This document shows positions 21,389-30,034 of a stretch of DNA of 64,000 bases, one piece after another. The stretch's first letter is position 1, and the number at the start of each line of letters is the position of its first letter. Made by a program: the position numbers and the translations under genes. This DNA comes from Microvirga lenta (GTDB lineage Bacteria; Pseudomonadota; Alphaproteobacteria; Rhizobiales; Beijerinckiaceae), in assembly GCF_020532555.1 (NCBI RefSeq), contig NZ_JAJBBR010000004.1, forward strand, positions 248,001-312,000, read 5' to 3'. The notes under the pieces were generated by a model, which did not search any database, had not been told where the DNA came from, and saw only the letters and a program-made list of their open reading frames with translations.

Positions 21389-21706
21389 ATGGCAGGAAAA
21401 GATCAGCAGGAGCCGAAGGTGCCCACCGAACGCCCGGACCCTGAAGTCGCCGACCGCAAGCCCGAAGGCGGCGGCGAAGACCGTCCCGGCTTCGACCTGG
21501 GCGGAGCCTCGCCCGAGAACGAAACCGGCGTCGGCTCGAGCACCATTCCGGGCGGCCCGCGGGGCAGCGTTTCCAACGGCACGGATGCCGGCGGCCGCGC
21601 GACCGGCCTTTCCGATCCGAGCGGCTCGCGCTCCCTCGGCAACGAGGGCGATGCCGGCTCCGAATCCGGCTCCGGACCCACGGACGGTTCCGGCGGCCCA
21701 TCCTGA
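21389..21706 (+). CDS. Small hydrophilic, probably disordered protein (4 of 5)
   Basis: 105 residues, MAGKDQQEPKVPTERPDPEV to GPTDGSGGPS. Gly, Ser, Pro, Asp and Glu make up most of it; one Phe, no Cys, Trp or Tyr. AAAGGAGAAGG precedes the ATG, 18 bases after the previous stop. Low-complexity runs such as GSESGSGPTDGSGG suggest full disorder. No domain recognised. Confidence 0.65.
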   Translation: MAGKDQQEPKVPTERPDPEVADRKPEGGGEDRPGFDLGGASPENETGVGSSTIPGGPRGSVSNGTDAGGRATGLSDPSGSRSLGNEGDAGSESGSGPTDGSGGPS

Positions 21707-21725
21707 TCGAAACGAGGACAGAACG

Positions 21726-21890
21726 ATGGCTCAATCCGACGACAAGTCCAAGCAGGCGACCGAAAAGGACATCAGCGCCCCGCGGCTGACGCCCCAAGGC
21801 CGCGACGATCCCAGCGCCTCCGGCGAGGATTCCACCGACCCGATGGGCGAGGGCGCCAAGAAGGGGCAGGGCGACAAGGCCGAGGGGTGA
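21726..21890 (+). CDS. Small hydrophilic, probably disordered protein (5 of 5)
   Basis: 54 residues, MAQSDDKSKQATEKDISAPR to GQGDKAEG. It has no aromatic residue or cysteine, and alternating Lys and Asp/Glu. ACGAGGAC serves as a ribosome site. It is the last gene of the cluster, followed by a terminator shared with typA on the other strand. No domain recognised. Confidence 0.6.
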   Translation: MAQSDDKSKQATEKDISAPRLTPQGRDDPSASGEDSTDPMGEGAKKGQGDKAEG

Positions 21891-21951
21891 GCCTGTACAG
21901 CTCGGCCCGGGCTCGCTCGTCCCGGCTTCCCCGGATCGCCGCCCCAATGAA

Positions 21952-21978
21952 AAAGGCCGCCCTCGAGGGGCGGCCTTT
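21952..21978. terminator. Bidirectional terminator between small-gene cluster and typA
   Basis: AAAGGCCGCCC (21952-21962) pairs with GGGCGGCCTTT (21968-21978). An A-run on the left gives T on the minus strand, and TTT follows on the plus strand, so it can serve both convergent units. Confidence 0.8.
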
Positions 21979-22001
21979 CGTTCGTCTCGGACCTGTTCGC
22001 C

Positions 22002-23831
22002 TCAGGCGCTGAGCGCTTCCTTCTGCTTCTCGGCGCGCTTGCGGTCGTTCGGGTCGAGGATCGCCTTGCGGATGCGGATCGACTTCGGCGTCACCTCGAC
22101 GAGCTCGTCGTCCTGGATCCAGGCGAGCGACCGCTCCAGCGTCATGCGGATCGGCGGGGTCAGGCGCACCGCCTCGTCCTTGGAGGTCGTGCGGATGTTG
22201 GTGAGCTTCTTGCCCTTCAGCACGTTCACTTCCAGGTCGTTCTCGCGGTTGTGCTCGCCCACGATCATGCCCTGATAGACCTTCCAGCCGGGCTCGATCA
22301 TCATCGGGCCGCGATCTTCCAGGTTCCACAGGGCGTAGGCCACGGCCTCGCCCGAGTCGTTGGAGATCAGAACGCCGTTGCGGCGGCCGGCGATCTCGCC
22401 CTTGTAGGGCTCGTAGGCGTGGAACAGGCGGTTCATGATCGCGGTGCCGCGGGTGTCGGTCAGAAGCTCGCTCTGATAGCCGATGAGGCCGCGGGTCGGA
22501 GCGTAGAACACCAGACGCTGGCGATTGCCGCCCGACGGGCGCATCTCGACCATCTCGGCGCGGCGCTCGGACATCTTCTGCACCACGACGCCGGAGAACT
22601 CCTCGTCCACGTCGATCACCACTTCCTCGACGGGCTCGAGGAGCTGGCCGGTGGCCTCGTCCTTCTCGAACACCACGCGAGGACGCGACACGGCGAGCTC
22701 GAAGCCCTCGCGGCGCATGGTCTCGATCAGGATCGCGAGCTGCAATTCGCCGCGGCCCGAGACGTAGAAGCTGTCCTTGTCGGCGGCTTCCTCGATCTTG
22801 AGCGTCACGTTGCCTTCCGCTTCCTTGAACAGGCGGTCGCGGATCATGCGGCTCGTCACCTTGTCGCCCTCGGTGCCGGCGAGCGGGCTGTCGTTGACGA
22901 TGAACGACATGGTCACGGTCGGCGGATCGATGGGCTGGGCCTGGATCGGGATGTCGTTCTCGGGGGCGCAGAAGGTGTCGGCCACCGATCCCTTCACGAG
23001 GCCCGCGATGGACACGATGTCGCCCGCCTCGCCCACCTCGATGGGCTGACGCTCCAGGCCGCGGAAGGCCAGGATCTTGGACACGCGGCCGTTCTCGACC
23101 AGGTTGCCGTTACGGTCGATCACCTTGATCGTCTGGTTCGGCTTCACGGTGCCGGAGGCGATGCGGCCCGTGACGATGCGGCCCAGGAAGGGGTTGGCCT
23201 CGAGCAGGGTGCCGAGCATGCGGAACGGGCCTTCCTCGGTCTTGGCCGGGGGCACGTGCTCCAGAACGAGGTCGAACAGCGGGGCGAGGCCCTGGTCGCT
23301 CGGCCCCTCGGGCGACTTGGCCATCCAGCCGTTGCGGCCCGAACCGTAGAGGATCGGGAAGTCGAGCTGCTCGTCGGTGGCGTCCAGCGCCGCGAACAGG
23401 TCGAACACTTCGTTGATCACTTCCTGGTGGCGGGCGTCGGGACGGTCGATCTTGTTGATGGCCACGATGGGCTTGAGGCCGATCTTGAGGGCCTTCGACA
23501 CCACGAACTTGGTCTGCGGCATCGGGCCTTCGGCCGCGTCCACGAGGACGATGGCGCCGTCCACCATGCTCAGGATGCGCTCCACCTCGCCGCCGAAATC
23601 GGCGTGGCCGGGGGTGTCGACGATGTTGATGCGGGTGTCCTTCCAGACGACCGAGGTCGCCTTGGCCAGGATGGTGATGCCGCGCTCCTTCTCGAGGTCG
23701 TTCGAGTCCATGGCGCGCTCTTCCACGCGCTGGTTCTCGCGGAAGCTGCCCGACTGCTGGAGCAGCTTGTCGACGAGGGTGGTCTTGCCATGGTCGACGT
23801 GGGCGATGATGGCGATGTTGCGCAGCTTCAT
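22002..23831 (-). CDS. typA: Ribosome-associated GTPase TypA/BipA
   Basis: 609 residues, full length. TypA is a translational GTPase related to EF-G that assists ribosome assembly and adaptation to cold or stress. Visible: [20 protein letters not shown] (G1), [11 protein letters not shown] (G2), [12 protein letters not shown] (G3), NKIDRPDAR (G4), and the C-terminal domain ending [15 protein letters not shown]. It is monocistronic and convergent with the hydrophilic-protein cluster. Confidence 0.97.
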   Translation of the reverse strand: MKLRNIAIIAHVDHGKTTLVDKLLQQSGSFRENQRVEERAMDSNDLEKERGITILAKATSVVWKDTRINIVDTPGHADFGGEVERILSMVDGAIVLVDAAEGPMPQTKFVVSKALKIGLKPIVAINKIDRPDARHQEVINEVFDLFAALDATDEQLDFPILYGSGRNGWMAKSPEGPSDQGLAPLFDLVLEHVPPAKTEEGPFRMLGTLLEANPFLGRIVTGRIASGTVKPNQTIKVIDRNGNLVENGRVSKILAFRGLERQPIEVGEAGDIVSIAGLVKGSVADTFCAPENDIPIQAQPIDPPTVTMSFIVNDSPLAGTEGDKVTSRMIRDRLFKEAEGNVTLKIEEAADKDSFYVSGRGELQLAILIETMRREGFELAVSRPRVVFEKDEATGQLLEPVEEVVIDVDEEFSGVVVQKMSERRAEMVEMRPSGGNRQRLVFYAPTRGLIGYQSELLTDTRGTAIMNRLFHAYEPYKGEIAGRRNGVLISNDSGEAVAYALWNLEDRGPMMIEPGWKVYQGMIVGEHNRENDLEVNVLKGKKLTNIRTTSKDEAVRLTPPIRMTLERSLAWIQDDELVEVTPKSIRIRKAILDPNDRKRAEKQKEALSA

Positions 23832-24259
23832 GAGGCTAGTCTTTCAAAGCAAAGCGGCCCGGTTCGCGGCAAGCTAGGCCGCGCCCCTGGCTCGAACCGG
23901 GCGAAAAATTGATGAGGACGCAATATAGTGATGCGAGGGCCGCCGCAATAGGGCGCCCCGAGATTTATGATTGGCCGCCTAAGGTTTAGGCAGTCTTCGG
24001 GGCCTGCGCAAGATGAGCTTTTCCGGTCCCGCTCTCCGGCCGGGGAGGATCGGCTGGGGCCGCGAGAATATCCGCAAGACACGCCACCTTGCGCTGGGGA
24101 ATGTCCTTGCGCCAGACGAGGAGGGTCGTGGTCGCCCCTGCTTCATTACAAACCTGTAATCCGCCCGCAATACGGAGGGCAGCCGGTCGAGCTTAGGGTC
24201 GTGCCTGTTTCAGCTCGAACTCTTTACGCCGCACTGCCGGCTCAAGCGGAGGACCAGGG
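23832..24259. other. Typ A upstream region with LysR remnant
   Basis: 428 bp without an intact gene. The part next to typA is its promoter and leader. The middle holds a LysR C-terminal remnant (23986-24143). The rest leads into the small gene at 24260; no other structure was recognised. Confidence 0.6.
23986..24143 (-). pseudogene. C-terminal remnant of a LysR-family regulator
   Basis: On the minus strand one frame reads AGATTTLLVWRKDIPQRKVA then CLADILAAPA and ends at a TAA (23986-23988). The part from TLLVW to ADIL matches the C-terminus of the intact LysR protein at 29060-29932 (TLLVWHRDRLQRKIACLADIL), 16 of 21 positions identical by eye. No start, helix-turn-helix or upstream LysR sequence is present, so it is a leftover from a deleted gene. 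Confidence 0.65.
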
Positions 24260-24472
24260 ATGATCTCGGACCGGGAGCTTGGGGACCACGCGAGACCGAT
24301 GCTTTCCCCTTTGGATCTGAAGCAGATCAAGGACGCGGTGAGCGAGCTGCGCGCCGCCGAGCCGGAAAGCGTCCTGGCCGCTCTGGTCGAGGAGAAGGTC
24401 CGGGCGATGGAAGGCGGGTCTCCGGAGCCGTCGGGTTTTCCGCCGATGCGGGGCAGGCAGATCCTCGGCTGA
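24260..24472 (+). CDS. Small hypothetical protein
   Basis: 70 residues, MISDRELGDHARPMLSPLDL to PPMRGRQILG. The middle is a predicted amphipathic helix (LKQIKDAVSELRAAEPESVLAALVEE shortened here to its core KDAVSELRAAE). GGAGGACCAGGG precedes the ATG. No family recognised; it lies alone between a LysR remnant and an ABC-F gene. Confidence 0.45.
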   Translation: MISDRELGDHARPMLSPLDLKQIKDAVSELRAAEPESVLAALVEEKVRAMEGGSPEPSGFPPMRGRQILG

Positions 24473-24627
24473 GCCGACGGAGAGATTGCGGCTCGCCCGC
24501 CAGGGGCTTGCGCGCAAGAGCATTTCGGGGAAAACCGGCTCTGCGTCCGCGTGTCCGGCCCGCGCCCCTCGTCGCCCGGCGCGACCCGTGCCATAAGCCC
24601 GCCGCAACTCCCTGAGGCTCAAGGTCC

Positions 24628-26250
24628 ATGATTCGCGTCGAGAACGTCAGCAAGCAGAACAGCCACCGGATCCTCTTCATCGAGGCTTCCGCGACCCTCC
24701 AGAAGGGAGAGAAGGTCGGTCTGGTCGGCCCCAACGGCGCGGGAAAGACGACCCTCTTCCGGATGATCACCCGGGAGGAGCTGGCCGACGAGGGGCAGGT
24801 CTCCGTGGATCGCGGCGTCACCATCGGCTATTTCAACCAGGATGTGGGCGAGATGGCGGGCCGCAGCGCCGTGGCCGAGGTCATGGCCGGTGCGGGACCG
24901 GTGAGCGAGGTGGCGGCCGAGCTGAAGGAGCTCGAAGCCGCGATGGTGGATCCCGACCGGGCGGACGAACTCGACCAGATCCTCGAGCGCTACGGCGAGG
25001 TGCAGGCGCGCTACGAGGAGCTGGACGGCTATTCCCTCGACGGCCGGGCGCGCGAGGTTCTCGCGGGCCTGGGCTTCAGCCAGGAGATGATGGACGGCGA
25101 CGTGGGCGCCCTGTCGGGCGGCTGGAAGATGCGCGTCGCGCTCGCCCGCATCCTGCTGATGCGCCCGGACGCCATGCTCCTCGACGAGCCGAGCAACCAC
25201 CTGGACCTGGAGAGCCTCATCTGGCTGGAGGAGTTCCTGAAGGGCTACGAGGGCGCGCTGCTCATGACCTCGCACGACCGCGCCTTCATGAACCGCATCG
25301 TCAACAAGATCATCGAGATCGACGGCGGAACGCTGACCACCTATTCCGGCGACTACGAGTTCTACGAGCAGCAGCGCGCGCTGAACGAAAAGCAGCAGCA
25401 GGCGCAGTTCGAGCGCCAGCAGGCGATGCTCGCTAAGGAGATCAAGTTCATCGAGCGCTTCAAGGCGCGCGCTTCCCACGCGGCCCAGGTGCAGAGCCGG
25501 GTCAAGAAGCTGGAGAAGATCGAGCGGGTGGAGCCGCCCAAGCGCCGGCAATCCGTGGCGTTCGAGTTCCTGCCCGCGCCCCGCTCCGGCGACGACGTGA
25601 TCAGCCTCAAGAACGTCCACAAGCGCTACGGCAGCCGGAGCATCTACGAGGGGCTGGACTTCGCGGTGCGGCGCAAGGAGCGCTGGTGCGTCATGGGCGT
25701 GAACGGCGCCGGCAAGTCGACGCTGCTGAAGCTGGTGGCCGGCACCACTTCGCCCGACGAAGGAACGGTCGCGCTCGGCAGCAGCGTGAAGATGGGCTAC
25801 TTCGCCCAGCACGCCATGGAGGTGCTGGACGGCGACCGCACGGTGTTCCAGTTCCTGGAGGATTCCTTCCCGCAGGCGGGCCAGGGCTCCCTGCGCACGC
25901 TCGCCGGATGCTTCGGCTTCTCGGGCGACGATGCGGAAAAGAAATGCCGCGTGCTCTCGGGCGGCGAGAAGGCGCGGCTGGTCATGGCCAAGATGCTCTA
26001 CGACCCGCCGAACCTCCTGGTGCTCGACGAGCCGACGAACCATCTGGACATGGCCACGAAGGAGATGCTGATCGAGGCGCTCGCGCGCTACGAGGGCACC
26101 ATGCTCTTCGTCTCGCACGACCGGCACTTCCTGAGCGCGCTGTCCAACCGGGTTCTGGAGCTCACGCCTGACGGCATCCATCAGTATGGCGGCGGCTACA
26201 TCGAGTACGTGGCGCGCACCGGCCAGGAGGCTCCGGGCCTGCGGCACTGA
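24628..26250 (+). CDS. ABC-F family ATPase
   Basis: 540 residues, two ABC ATPase domains on one chain and no membrane segment, the ABC-F pattern of ribosome-associated factors. Walker A motifs GPNGAGKTT (near residue 35) and GVNGAGKST (near 357), signatures LSGGWKMR and LSGGEKAR, and Walker B LLDEPSNHLD and VLDEPTNHLD are all intact. The linker (about residues 235-310) is charged and helical, with QQRALNEKQQQAQFERQQAM, like the P-site-tRNA-interacting linker. A housekeeping translation role is likelier than antibiotic resistance. Confidence 0.92.
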   Translation: MIRVENVSKQNSHRILFIEASATLQKGEKVGLVGPNGAGKTTLFRMITREELADEGQVSVDRGVTIGYFNQDVGEMAGRSAVAEVMAGAGPVSEVAAELKELEAAMVDPDRADELDQILERYGEVQARYEELDGYSLDGRAREVLAGLGFSQEMMDGDVGALSGGWKMRVALARILLMRPDAMLLDEPSNHLDLESLIWLEEFLKGYEGALLMTSHDRAFMNRIVNKIIEIDGGTLTTYSGDYEFYEQQRALNEKQQQAQFERQQAMLAKEIKFIERFKARASHAAQVQSRVKKLEKIERVEPPKRRQSVAFEFLPAPRSGDDVISLKNVHKRYGSRSIYEGLDFAVRRKERWCVMGVNGAGKSTLLKLVAGTTSPDEGTVALGSSVKMGYFAQHAMEVLDGDRTVFQFLEDSFPQAGQGSLRTLAGCFGFSGDDAEKKCRVLSGGEKARLVMAKMLYDPPNLLVLDEPTNHLDMATKEMLIEALARYEGTMLFVSHDRHFLSALSNRVLELTPDGIHQYGGGYIEYVARTGQEAPGLRH

Positions 26251-26696
26251 ACGGGCCCGGGCGCCGGCATCGGCTCCCCGCAAGGACAGGGTGCGAGCCG
26301 ATGTGCTCGACCGCACATCTCCCTCGACTCCGCCGGGTCTATCCTGCGACTGGCGATGCGACCCTTGCCGACAGCCGCAGGGGCCGGGGCGTCCTGGCAG
26401 GAGCCGGACGCTCGCGGACATGAACCGCCGTCAGGACAAGCATGATGGGTGTCCCATGCTGGCGATCCGGAACACCGTCCTCATGACCGGCCGGAACCGC
26501 ACCACAGGCGCGGCGGTCCCATGGTGAGCGAGGCCGGAAACACGCGGCTTCCGCGATGGAGCGTGATGCGCATGGCCGGAGAGGCCATGCGCCGGGCGAG
26601 ACCGGGCCGGCACGGCATGTCGCCGTACTGAGCACGAGGCCGGCGCAGAACCTTCTCGCAGGCCGTCCGTCACTCCTCCCATTCAGGAGCCTGCGC
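26251..26696. other. Long gap with a perfect hairpin, no supported gene
   Basis: 446 bp between the ABC-F gene and the TPR gene. Short open frames here lack ribosome sites and protein-like composition. A perfect 10-bp inverted repeat, GCGCATGGCC (26568-26577) and GGCCATGCGC (26583-26592) with a GGAGA loop, is the only clear structure. It is not followed by a T-run. Confidence 0.5.
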
Positions 26697-28574
26697 ATGA
26701 TGATCCCCCACAGCCGGCCAACCTGCCTGTCTTCCAGATCGACCCTCCTGTCGGCCGTCGCGGCCTTCGCGCTCCTTGCCGGAGCCGCACAGGCCTGCCC
26801 GCTCGGCAGCCACGACAGCCCGCGCGTGCGGATGCTCCACGCCCTGCAGCAAAAGGGGCATCATGGTCACGGGACGACGGTGGCGCAGCTGCAATCCCAG
26901 GCCGGTCCCCAGACCCCGACGAAACCCTCCCGCACGGAGCTCGGCGCCTATGGCCGGAACCTGCCGCACGGCGCGGCGGCGCCGACCTCGGAGGCGAAGC
27001 CCGCCCTTCAGGACAATCTCGGTGCGCTCTCGTGGAGCATCGTCGATACGGCGAACCCCGAGGCGAAGGCTTATTTCGATCAGGGCTACCGCCTCGGCTG
27101 GGGCTTCAACCACGCCGAGGCGGCCCGCGCCTTCCGGGCGGCGCAGGAGCTCGATCCGAACTGCACCATGTGCCTGTGGGGCGAGGCATGGGTGCTAGGC
27201 CCCCACATCAATTACCCGATGGAGCCGGACGCGAATGCCCGGGCCCTGGCGGTCCTGGAACGGGCCGGGGGCGTAGCGGGCGCGGGAGAGATGCAGAAGG
27301 CGCTGATCGAGGCGCTGCTGCAGCGGCATTCGCCGGACGCGAACGCCGACCGCAAGGCGCTCGACCAGGCCTATGCGGATGCCATGGAGGCCGTGCAGGC
27401 CCGCTTCCCGCAGGATCCGGATGTGGCGGTGCTGACCGCGGACGCGCTCATGAATCTCAGCCCCTGGGATTACTGGGCCGATGGCGGAAAGACTCCGAAG
27501 GGCAAGACCGACCGCACCGTGGCGCTGCTCGAAGGCGTGCTCGGCGCACGGCAGCTCGGGCCGCTGCAGGCGATGCCCGACCATCCGGGCGCCATCCACC
27601 TCTACATCCACACGGTGGAGGCTTCCGACCGTCCCGAACGGGCCGCGCCCCATGCCGCCCGCCTCGAAGCCTTGATGCCCGGCGCCGGGCACCTCGTCCA
27701 CATGCCGAGCCATATCTGGTACCGGCTTGGGCAATGGCGCGAGAGCCTCGACGCCAATGTGCGGGCCGCCGCGGCGGACGAGGCGCTCATGGGGCAGGGC
27801 GGCGCGAGCCTGCTCTATGCCGAGGGCTACCACGCCCATAACGTCCATTTCGTCATGGTCTCGGCCCTGATGGGAGGCGATGGCCGCACGGCGGTGGACG
27901 GGGCGGGGAAACTCGCCGGAATCGTGTCCGACCGCACCAAGCGGGAGGTTCCCTGGACCCAGCCCATCGCGGCCGCTCCCTACAATGCCCATGCGCTCTT
28001 CACGAAACCGGAGGAGGTGCTGGCGCTCGATGCGCCGGACGGCGATTTTCCGTTCGTGCGGGCGGCCTGGCACTATGCCCGAGGGGTGGCGCTGGCGCGT
28101 CTCGGGCGCACCGACGAGGCGCGTGCCGAGATGACGGCCATCGAGCAGCTGGAGAAAACGCCCGAGATCGCGGCGCTGACGGCGGCCGGCGTGCCGGGAT
28201 CCGACGTGCTGGCGATCTCGACGCGCGTGATCGACGCGCGCATCGCGCAGGCGGAAGGCGATCGGGACAGAGCCGCCACCCTGTTCAGGGAAGCGGCGGA
28301 AATCCAGGACCGCCTGCCCTACATGGAGCCGCCCTTCTGGTACTATCCGGTGCACCAGTCCCTGGGGGCGGCTTTGCTGGAGCAGGGCAGGACCGAGGAC
28401 GCACAGGCCGCCTTCCGCGCCGCGCTCGAACGCTCGCCCAATAACGGATGGGCGGCGGCAGGCCTGTTGCGCGCGGCCGAGGCTCAGGGCAATGCCCAGG
28501 CCGCCGAGGAGGCCCGGATGCTGCTGCAGAAAAACTGGTTCGGCGCGGAGCTTCCGTCGCTCGACCGGCTTTGA
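26697..28574 (+). CDS. Secreted tetratricopeptide-repeat protein with His-rich core
   Basis: 625 residues. The N-terminus MMIPHSRPTC then STLLSAVAAFALLAGAAQA is a signal peptide, so the protein is periplasmic or secreted. TPR-like helical repeats are visible at AYFDQGYRLGWGFNHAEAAR near residue 115 and in the last 100 residues. Between them lie conserved-looking histidine clusters: HPGAIHLYIHTVE, GHLVHMPSHIWYR and YHAHNVHF, plus CTMC, which suggest metal binding. AGGAG lies 7 bases before ATG 26697; the frame opens further upstream but without a ribosome site. Function unknown. Confidence 0.8.
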   Translation: MMIPHSRPTCLSSRSTLLSAVAAFALLAGAAQACPLGSHDSPRVRMLHALQQKGHHGHGTTVAQLQSQAGPQTPTKPSRTELGAYGRNLPHGAAAPTSEAKPALQDNLGALSWSIVDTANPEAKAYFDQGYRLGWGFNHAEAARAFRAAQELDPNCTMCLWGEAWVLGPHINYPMEPDANARALAVLERAGGVAGAGEMQKALIEALLQRHSPDANADRKALDQAYADAMEAVQARFPQDPDVAVLTADALMNLSPWDYWADGGKTPKGKTDRTVALLEGVLGARQLGPLQAMPDHPGAIHLYIHTVEASDRPERAAPHAARLEALMPGAGHLVHMPSHIWYRLGQWRESLDANVRAAAADEALMGQGGASLLYAEGYHAHNVHFVMVSALMGGDGRTAVDGAGKLAGIVSDRTKREVPWTQPIAAAPYNAHALFTKPEEVLALDAPDGDFPFVRAAWHYARGVALARLGRTDEARAEMTAIEQLEKTPEIAALTAAGVPGSDVLAISTRVIDARIAQAEGDRDRAATLFREAAEIQDRLPYMEPPFWYYPVHQSLGAALLEQGRTEDAQAAFRAALERSPNNGWAAAGLLRAAEAQGNAQAAEEARMLLQKNWFGAELPSLDRL

Positions 28575-28620
28575 GGCGGCTTGCCCGATCGGGTGCCCGA
28601 ACTCACGCCATGGCGGGCCG

Positions 28621-29052
28621 GTGCACGACGTGATTGGGACGCGCTGCGATCCCTACACGCACCGGCTCCTCTCCGGCGGCGACTACCATCATTGCTGCCA
28701 CTCCAACCTGACGCGGGCGCTCGCTGGGCGCCTGAACCGGCCGCTGGCGGAGGTCGAGTCTGCGGTGCACGACGTGCTCAACGTGTTCATGTGCACCGGC
28801 TTCACCCGCGACACGGGCCAGTACTTCATGAAGGCGAGTCCCGTGCGGCCCGGCGACTTCCTGGAATTCTTCGCCGAGATCGATCTGCTGGGCGCCCTGT
28901 CCGCCTGTCCCGGCGGCGATTGCAGCACCGAGCATTCCAGCGACACGGCGGCCTGCCACCCCCTGCTCGTCGAGATCTACCGCCCCAAGGCTCCCCCTGA
29001 GGGCTGGACCTCGCCGGAGCGGAACGCGTATCGCGGTGGGCACGGGGTTTGA
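28621..29052 (+). pseudogene. N-terminally truncated DUF1989 (urea carboxylase-associated) gene
   Basis: The frame encodes VHDVIGTRCDPYTHRLLSGG then DYHHCCHSNLTRAL and continues through GDCSTEHSSDTAACHP to a stop at 29052. This is the C-terminal two thirds of DUF1989, with its Cys/His residues. The expected N-terminal part (about 60-100 residues) is absent: the frame runs back into the TPR gene without matching sequence, and the nearest ATG is out of frame. GTG at 28621 is the only plausible start. DUF1989 proteins accompany urea/guanidine degradation genes, none of which is present. Confidence 0.65.
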
Positions 29053-29059
29053 GGGCTCG

Positions 29060-29932
29060 TCAGAGCGTGTCCAGGTGAGACATGAGGATATCCGCCAGAC
29101 ATGCGATCTTTCGCTGCAGCCTGTCCCGGTGCCACACCAGAAGGGTTCTGGCACGACCGAGATCGGGATCGCGCAATGGATGAGCGCGAAGGCGCGACCG
29201 TTTCGAGTAGGTGGCAAGCACACTCGACGGCATGAGCGCGACCCCCATCCCGGCCGCGATGCAGCCGAGCATGGCATGGTAGGAAGTGAGTTCGACAACG
29301 CGCTCTATGAGCACGCCGTCCCGCGCGAACCACGCTTCCAATCGGGTGCGGTGCGGGCATCCCGGATGGAATGCGAGCACCGTCCGTGGGCGAACATCCT
29401 TCGCAGACCCGATGTCGGGGTGTTGCCGACTGCTGATGATCACCAGTTCCTCGTCGAAAATCGGAAGGGTTTCTAGGCGTGGATCCGAAACGGGTTCGGC
29501 GATCAGAGCAGCGTCGAGTTCGCCTGACAGGACCTGCGCGATCTGTTCGCGAGGAGAGCCAGTCTGAAGCTCAATTGCGACCTCGGGATGGCGGCCGTGA
29601 TATTCGCTCAGCGGCAGGGGCAGCCGCGCGGCGGCGGTGCTTTCCATCGTTCCCAATCGCAGAACGCCGGATGGCTTGCTTTCATGAACGGCGTCGCGGG
29701 TCCGCTCAGCGAGTGCAAGAAGCTGCTCCGCGTGATCGAGAAGGATTCGGCCCGCCGGGCTCAGCTGCAGCTTCTTGCCTTCGCGGATGAAAAGCGCCAC
29801 GCCCAGCTTCTGCTCCAATTTGCGAATGCGAGTCGTGACATTCGATTGAACGCGGTTCAGCCGCTTGGCCGCGCTGGTAATGCCGCCGCTCTGTGCGACT
29901 GTGCGGAAGATGCGTAGGTCGGATAGCTCCAT
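29060..29932 (-). CDS. LysR-family transcriptional regulator
   Basis: 290 residues, complete. The N-terminal winged helix MELSDLRIFRTVAQSGGITS then AAKRLNRVQSNVTTRIRKLE is followed by a substrate-binding domain with LRLGTMESTAAARLPLPL, close to CysB/YofA-like regulators of small-molecule export or metabolism. It is divergent from a VOC-family gene across 102 bp that contains two perfect palindromes, so control of that gene is likely. A C-terminal relative of the same subfamily survives as a remnant at 23986-24143. Confidence 0.92.
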   Translation of the reverse strand: MELSDLRIFRTVAQSGGITSAAKRLNRVQSNVTTRIRKLEQKLGVALFIREGKKLQLSPAGRILLDHAEQLLALAERTRDAVHESKPSGVLRLGTMESTAAARLPLPLSEYHGRHPEVAIELQTGSPREQIAQVLSGELDAALIAEPVSDPRLETLPIFDEELVIISSRQHPDIGSAKDVRPRTVLAFHPGCPHRTRLEAWFARDGVLIERVVELTSYHAMLGCIAAGMGVALMPSSVLATYSKRSRLRAHPLRDPDLGRARTLLVWHRDRLQRKIACLADILMSHLDTL

Positions 29933-29933
29933 G

Positions 29934-29973
29934 GTTCTCTCACAGAGAACGTTATATTCTCAAATGATCATTT
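29934..29973. promoter_or_regulatory. Two palindromes in the LysR-VOC divergent promoter
   Basis: GTTCTCT-CAC-AGAGAAC (29934-29950) and AAATGATCATTT (29962-29973) are perfect inverted repeats. The first touches the LysR start codon and covers its ribosome site, which fits autorepression; the second lies mid-way between the divergent genes, where a LysR recognition site is expected. Confidence 0.55.
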
Positions 29974-30034
29974 TACGAGATAATGTCTGCCGTGCAACAC
30001 TGTTCGTGGAAAGTAAAGGCCGTATAGGGGCAGT

